A stretch of 63,886 nucleotides of DNA from Candidatus Dormiibacterota bacterium (GTDB lineage Bacteria; Chloroflexota; Dormibacteria; Dormibacterales; Dormibacteraceae), in assembly GCA_955652705.1 (NCBI GenBank), contig CATPBK010000074.1, positions 1-63,886 of the forward strand. The letters are read 5' to 3'. The translations under genes were made by a program, and so were the position numbers. Position 1 is the stretch's first letter. Each line of letters starts with the position of its first letter. The notes below the pieces were generated by a model that saw only the letters and a list, made by a program, of their open reading frames with translations, searched no databases and was not told the origin of the DNA. This document shows, in pieces, positions 60,192-63,886 of this stretch.

Positions 60192-60377
60192 ATGGCTAGA
60201 AAATGCGCGATCTGCGGCAAAGGCCCGCAGTACGGACACAACGTGAGCCACTCGAAGGTTCGCACGAACCGTCGCTTCCTGCCCAATCTGCAGATGGGCC
60301 TGGTGAGCATCGGCGGGAAGACCGTGCGCGCCAAGGTCTGCACCCGCTGCCTGCGCACCCACCAGGCGGCCTCCTAG
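60192..60377 (+). CDS. rpmB: 50S ribosomal protein L28
   Basis: A 61-residue L28 with an intact zinc site: CAIC near the start and CTRC near the end. The body [20 protein letters not shown] is diagnostic. ATG at 60192 follows GAGATCACCTC. It is divergent from asp23-fakA, a pairing common in Gram-positive bacteria. Confidence 0.95.
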   Translation: MARKCAICGKGPQYGHNVSHSKVRTNRRFLPNLQMGLVSIGGKTVRAKVCTRCLRTHQAAS

Positions 60378-60392
60378 GGGCACTTAAGGCCG

Positions 60393-60716
60393 CTGACCGG
60401 CAGCGGGTACGTCGCAGTTGGCCTGGGCGCCTTTCTCCTGGGCTGCGCCCTCCATTACCTGGGCTGGGTGCGCTACCTGCGAACGCCGCTCCGCTCCCCT
60501 GACCTCGAGCTGCGCGCGCACGCCCTCGTGCGCTGGGCGAAAGTGACTGGCGCCTGGGGGGCGGTCGCGGTGGTCCTGGCGGTGGCCTGGGTCGTGGGCT
60601 TCTCGGCCGCGCACGCGCGCGGCTACGCCTGGGTCGCCGCGCCGGTCGGCTTGCTGGCGGGCTCCGGCCTACCCCTCCAGGTCCTGCTGCCGCGCATCAG
60701 CCGGGCGGCGCGGTAG
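60393..60716 (+). CDS. Small membrane protein, probable CTG start
   Basis: About 107 residues with three predicted hydrophobic segments (YVAVGLGAFLLGCALHYLGW; WGAVAVVLAVAWVVGF; YAWVAAPVGLLAGSGLPLQV). I do not recognise the family. The first segment is read from the same frame as rpmB, upstream of GTG 60468, the first usual start. CTG at 60393 is the first near-start codon after the rpmB stop and follows AAGG closely. A shorter protein from GTG 60468 cannot be excluded. The 3' end overlaps the convergent acuC gene by 20 bp. Confidence 0.5.
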   Translation: MTGSGYVAVGLGAFLLGCALHYLGWVRYLRTPLRSPDLELRAHALVRWAKVTGAWGAVAVVLAVAWVVGFSAAHARGYAWVAAPVGLLAGSGLPLQVLLPRISRAAR

Positions 60717-61797
60717 CTGCCGCGATCGCCACGTCCACGGCCGGCCAGATCCGCTCCTGCAGGTCGGCCGGCGGAGGGTAGCTCCCGGGGTCGAGCAGGT
60801 GCTCGGCCCGCTCCGGCCGGCCGGTCATCTCCGCGAAGAGCAGTGTCCAGGCCCTCGGCACGACCTCCTCGACGGCGTAACCGCCGCCGCCGAGCGCCAC
60901 CCAGCGGCCTTCACAGAGCTCGTCCGCGAGATCGTGGAAGCGGCGGCCCACCTGGGGCCAGATCCGGGTCGAGCAGCGCAGGTCCGCGAGCGGGTCGAGA
61001 AGATGCGTGTCGCAGCCGTCCTGCGTCAGGAGGACGGTCGGCTGAAAGCGCCGCACCCGCTCTGGAACGACAGCGTCGAAAGCCTTGAGCCAGGGCTCGT
61101 CCCAGGTATGGCGGGGGAAGGGCACGTTGACCAGAGCCGGGCCCGCCTCCTCGCTGCCACCCGTGCCGGGGAAGAAGTCGTGGCCGACCTCCGGCATGAA
61201 GTACTTGCCGTGGAGGCTCAGTGTGAGGACGTCGGGCTGCTCCTCGAAGGCGGCCTGGGTGCCGTCGCCATGGTGGACGTCGACATCGACGACCGCCACC
61301 CGATGGCCCTGCTCCCGGAGCCAGGCGGCCGCCACCGCCACGTCGTTGTAGACGCAGAACCCGGAGCTCTGGTGGCGCATCGCATGGTGAAGCCCGCCGG
61401 CTGGGTTGAAGGCATGCCGCGCCCGTCCGGAGTGGACAAGCCCGGCTGCCTGCAGGCTGCCACCGGCGATCAGTGCCGAGGCCTCGTGCATGTTCTCGAA
61501 AACGGGATTGTCCGGGTACACGAAACCGGACCGGGCGACGTCGACCAGCTCCGCCCGGCTGAGGTCGGCGCCGTGGCCGAGCTTGCGGACCAGCTCGATG
61601 TAGTCGAGGTCATGGATGAGCGCCAGCTCGGCGTCGGTGGCCTGGCGGGGGGTGACCAGCTCGGCCTCATCCAGGAGCCCGGATCTCCCCATCTCTTCGA
61701 CGGCGAGCTTGACGCGGCGGGGCTGCAGGGGGTGCCAGTCGGCGTGCCGGTAGGCGAGGAAGGAATCGTCGTAAACAAGTGCCACTGAGCCGCTCAC
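60697..61797 (-). CDS. acuC: AcuC-type protein deacetylase, histone deacetylase family
   Basis: A 366-residue class I HDAC-like zinc enzyme. The twin histidines are in GGLHHAM, metal ligands in VDVDVHHGDGTQ, and the glycine-rich end is ALGGGGYAVEE. In Bacillus AcuC deacetylates acetyl-CoA synthetase; here the target is unknown. GTG at 61797 with TAGAGT six bases upstream on the minus strand. The 17-bp space to the divergent hutI contains one symmetric -10 box. Confidence 0.9.
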   Translation of the reverse strand: MSGSVALVYDDSFLAYRHADWHPLQPRRVKLAVEEMGRSGLLDEAELVTPRQATDAELALIHDLDYIELVRKLGHGADLSRAELVDVARSGFVYPDNPVFENMHEASALIAGGSLQAAGLVHSGRARHAFNPAGGLHHAMRHQSSGFCVYNDVAVAAAWLREQGHRVAVVDVDVHHGDGTQAAFEEQPDVLTLSLHGKYFMPEVGHDFFPGTGGSEEAGPALVNVPFPRHTWDEPWLKAFDAVVPERVRRFQPTVLLTQDGCDTHLLDPLADLRCSTRIWPQVGRRFHDLADELCEGRWVALGGGGYAVEEVVPRAWTLLFAEMTGRPERAEHLLDPGSYPPPADLQERIWPAVDVAIAAATAPPG

Positions 61798-61802
61798 TTG
61801 CC

Positions 61803-61809
61803 TACTCTA
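61803..61809. promoter_or_regulatory. Symmetric -10 box (TACTCTA) shared by acuC and hutI
   Basis: TACTCT on the plus strand ends six bases before the hutI GTG (61815). TAGAGT on the minus strand, within the same seven bases, ends six bases before the acuC GTG (61797). The whole divergent space is 17 bp, so both mRNAs should be leaderless and any -35 lies inside the opposite gene. Confidence 0.55.
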
Positions 61810-61814
61810 CGTAA

Positions 61815-63029
61815 GTGATTCAGGCCGACCTGGTCGTCCACGGCATCGGCCAGCTGGTCACCGCCGAGGCCGTCCAGGGCGAAGGCCCGCTCGGCCTCCT
61901 CGAGCAAGCCGCGGTGGCCTCCCGCCACGGCCAGATCGTCTGGATGGGCCCGACCGGCCGCTGGACCCGCCGGGTACGGCTGACAGAGGGCGCGACGGTG
62001 GTCGACGCTCACGGCCGCTGCGTTATCCCAGGCTTCGTCGACTCCCACGTCCACCTCCTCTGGGCGGGGTCGCGCGCGGATGAGCACGCCGCCCGGATCC
62101 GCGGGCAAGCGTTCCCGGCCGGCGGCATCATGCGGAGCGTCCGGGCGACTCGCGAAGCCAGCGAGGAGGATCTCGTCGAGACCGGCCGCCGGCGGCTCAA
62201 GTCCTTCCTCCGGCACGGCGTCACCACCGTCGAGGCGAAGACCGGCTACGGCTTGTCGGTCGACTCCGAGGAGGCTCTGCTGCGCGCCACGGCGCGCCTG
62301 GCCGCGGAGGGTCCGCAAGCCGTCGTGCCCACGTTCCTGGGCGCCCATGTGGTGCCCGACGGCGTCGCGCCGCGCGACTACGTGGACGAGATCGTCGAGG
62401 TCATGCTTCCTCGCTTCCGGGGAATGGCCACCTTCTGCGACGCCTGGTCCGACCCCGGCGCCTTTGACGTCGCCCAATGCCGGCGAATCCTGATCCGCGC
62501 CGCTGAGCTGGGCTACCTGCTGAAGTTGCACGCCGCCCAGCTGGCGCCGGGCGACGGGGTCCGCCTGGCCGTCGAGCTCGGCGCCGCTTCGGTCGACCAC
62601 GTCCATTTTCTGCGCGAGGGCGACGCCCGCCTGCTGGCGGGATCCCAGGTGGTCTGCGTGATCTGCCCCGGAACCTGCATCAACCTCCGCATGGCCACTG
62701 AGGGCTCGGCCCGAACGCTGGCCGCGGCCGGGGTCCGGCTGGCGATCGCCTCCGATTTCAACCCCGGCACCTCCTGCTCCGAGAACATGTGCCTGACGAT
62801 CGGGCTGGCCTGCCAGGAGCTGGGCCTGACGCCGGAGGAGGCGCTCCTCGGCGCGACCCTGGGCGGGGCGCGGGCGCTGCGGGTCTCGCGGCGGTGTGGG
62901 TCGATCCGGCTGGGCAAGCGCTGCGACCTGAACCTGCTCGACGCCGAGACCTACCTGGACATCCCCTACCGATTCGGGGTCAACCTGGTGACCGACACGA
63001 TCTGCAACGGCCGGCTGGTCGCGGCGTAG
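61815..63029 (+). CDS. hutI: Imidazolonepropionase
   Basis: The third step of histidine degradation, opening imidazolone propionate; 404 residues. It is an amidohydrolase-fold enzyme. Metal ligands lie in GFVDSHVHLLWAGSR; substrate and metal residues follow in EAKTGYGLS, GAHVVP and LKLHAAQL, with the late aspartate in IASDFNPGT. GTG at 61815. It is followed 16 bp later by a formimidoyltransferase gene, so a hut-type operon is likely; hutH and hutU are not in the window. Confidence 0.94.
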   Translation: MIQADLVVHGIGQLVTAEAVQGEGPLGLLEQAAVASRHGQIVWMGPTGRWTRRVRLTEGATVVDAHGRCVIPGFVDSHVHLLWAGSRADEHAARIRGQAFPAGGIMRSVRATREASEEDLVETGRRRLKSFLRHGVTTVEAKTGYGLSVDSEEALLRATARLAAEGPQAVVPTFLGAHVVPDGVAPRDYVDEIVEVMLPRFRGMATFCDAWSDPGAFDVAQCRRILIRAAELGYLLKLHAAQLAPGDGVRLAVELGAASVDHVHFLREGDARLLAGSQVVCVICPGTCINLRMATEGSARTLAAAGVRLAIASDFNPGTSCSENMCLTIGLACQELGLTPEEALLGATLGGARALRVSRRCGSIRLGKRCDLNLLDAETYLDIPYRFGVNLVTDTICNGRLVAA

Positions 63030-63045
63030 CCTCCTTCATCGTCGA

Positions 63046-63886
63046 TTGGACCTCGTCGAGGCCGTCCCGAACTTCTCCGAAGGCCGGCGTCCGGAGGTTC
63101 TGGAAGCCATTTCCAACGCCGCCGCCTCGCCCGGCCACGTGCTCGACCTGGATCCCGATCCGGACCACCACCGCGCAGTCCTGACCCTGGCCGGCGCGGC
63201 CGTCGGGCAGGCGGCCTCTGCCGCGGTCGAGCGGGCGGTCCAGCTGATCGACCTGGGACCGCACGCGGGCGTCCACCCACGGGTCGGGGCGGCCGACGTG
63301 CTGCCCTTCGTGCCGCTGGGAGCCACGCCCATGGAGGCCTGCGTCAAGCTGGCCCATGAGGTCGGCGAGCTGATCTGGCGGGAGCTGCACGTCCCCGTCT
63401 ACTTCTATGGGCGGGCCGGCCGCCATACGCTGCCGCAGATCAGGTCCGCCGCGCCCCCGGCGCCCGACCTTGGCTCCGCCCCGCACCCCAGGGCCGGGTT
63501 CGTCTGCGTCGGGGCCAGGCCTTTGCTGGTCGCGTACAACGTGCTCTTGCCTGGCCTGACGGTGGCGGAGGCGGCCGCGCTGGCGCGCCGCCTGCGGGCC
63601 TCGACTGGTGGGCTGCCAGGCGTTCAGGCGCTGGCCTTCGCGGTCACCGGTGGCGCCCAGCTGTCGATGAACCTCACGGACCTCGACGCCTGCCCGCCGG
63701 CGCGGGCGCTGGCGGAGGTCCGCCGTCTGGCCGGGGAGGCCGCGGTCGGCGCCGACCAGGTCGTGGGCCTCTGCCCGGCCAGGTACGGCCTCCCCGCGGC
63801 CGGCGGCCGGATCCTGGAGGCACGCCTGGCCGCGGCGGCGGCGCGGGCGGGCGCCCGTGCCTGCCGCGCCCGGGGCGGCAGGCACG
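63046..63886 (+). CDS. Glutamate formimidoyltransferase, 3' end outside window
   Basis: The N-terminal formiminotransferase domain of the FtcD family, transferring the formimino group from formiminoglutamate to tetrahydrofolate. The start reads LVEAVPNFSEGRRPEV, followed by DPDPDHHRAVLTLAG, HAGVHPRVGAADVLPFVPL and VYFYGRAGR, all typical. The start taken is TTG at 63046. At least 280 codons are open to the window end, about 20 short of a full domain. The last bases form a perfect hairpin, so the very end may be an assembly artefact. It follows hutI in the histidine pathway. Confidence 0.9.
   Translation, partial: MDLVEAVPNFSEGRRPEVLEAISNAAASPGHVLDLDPDPDHHRAVLTLAGAAVGQAASAAVERAVQLIDLGPHAGVHPRVGAADVLPFVPLGATPMEACVKLAHEVGELIWRELHVPVYFYGRAGRHTLPQIRSAAPPAPDLGSAPHPRAGFVCVGARPLLVAYNVLLPGLTVAEAAALARRLRASTGGLPGVQALAFAVTGGAQLSMNLTDLDACPPARALAEVRRLAGEAAVGADQVVGLCPARYGLPAAGGRILEARLAAAAARAGARACRARGGRH
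63856..63886. repeat. Perfect inverted repeat ending exactly at the window end
   Basis: A 12-bp stem (63856-63867 with 63875-63886) around a seven-base loop. The second arm ends on the last base of the window, inside a coding region. It may be a natural palindrome, or a fold-back artefact at a contig end. Confidence 0.6.

Noticed and set aside
1-63886. CRISPR arrays, insertion sequences, phage genes, rRNA operons
   Set aside because: I saw no regularly spaced repeats, transposase or integrase motifs, or rRNA-like sequence in the window.

Overview
The window is 63.9 kb of very GC-rich bacterial chromosome. Most of it is one long, largely minus-strand block of conserved housekeeping genes, with metabolic and transport cassettes at the ends. 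The gene order (rpsB-tsf-pyrH-frr-uppS-cdsA-dxr-rseP-ispG-proS, rpsP-khpA-rimM-trmD-rplS-rnhB-yraN, ylxM-ffh, smc-rnc-acpP-fabD-rpmF-coaD-rsmD-selD-recG, asp23-fakA) is that of Gram-positive-type and Chloroflexota-like Terrabacteria. The isoprenoid route is MEP, the ProRS is of the archaeal/eukaryotic-like type, and many genes look leaderless. I infer a soil lineage near Chloroflexota or Candidatus Dormibacterota; no rRNA is present to prove it.

Layout: 1-12.7 kb is a glycan-use cassette: DUF4432 epimerase-like protein, methyltransferase, GH29 fucosidase, MBL hydrolase, SDR, GH38 alpha-mannosidase, and a sugar ABC importer (binding protein, two permeases, plus a frameshifted duplicate of the first permease; no ATPase gene). 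12.7-15.7 kb holds two GT39-like membrane glycosyltransferases. 15.7-30 kb is the proS-to-comM block of translation, isoprenoid, envelope and DNA-processing genes. 30-33.6 kb has a Flp pilin, a lactonase-like MBL protein, a ligase-like protein without its catalytic residues, a Nudix protein, yraN and rnhB. 33.7-38 kb is the rplS-to-ylxM ribosome/SRP block. 38-40.4 kb has a LysM lytic transglycosylase, a membrane cytochrome c, a methyltransferase and an Lrp ligand-binding-domain protein. 40.3-52.3 kb runs from ftsY to recG. 52.3-57.2 kb has a decayed membrane-protein gene, an SDR without its catalytic residues, two cation/proton antiporters (one frameshifted) and an EamA transporter. 57.2-60.7 kb has degV, fakA, asp23 and rpmB. 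60.7 kb to the end has an AcuC-type deacetylase and two histidine-degradation genes.

The most notable observations are the following. (1) A two-hairpin palindromic element occurs twice. One copy lies in frame inside topA and the other displaced the frr start, leaving a duplicated frr 5' end and a 40-codon coupling ORF. (2) selD is a selenoprotein gene with an in-frame TGA and a bacterial SECIS hairpin. (3) Several genes can only be complete if they start at CTG or ATA (rnc, ftsY, fabD, the EamA gene). (4) TANNNT boxes sit 6-10 bases before many start codons, and some divergent pairs share one symmetric TANNNTA box. (5) The ATP-dependent-ligase-like protein has lost the key residues of four nucleotidyl-transfer motifs. 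(6) Three genes carry single-base frameshifts.

All calls come from reading the sequence. No database search, fold prediction or composition calculation was run.
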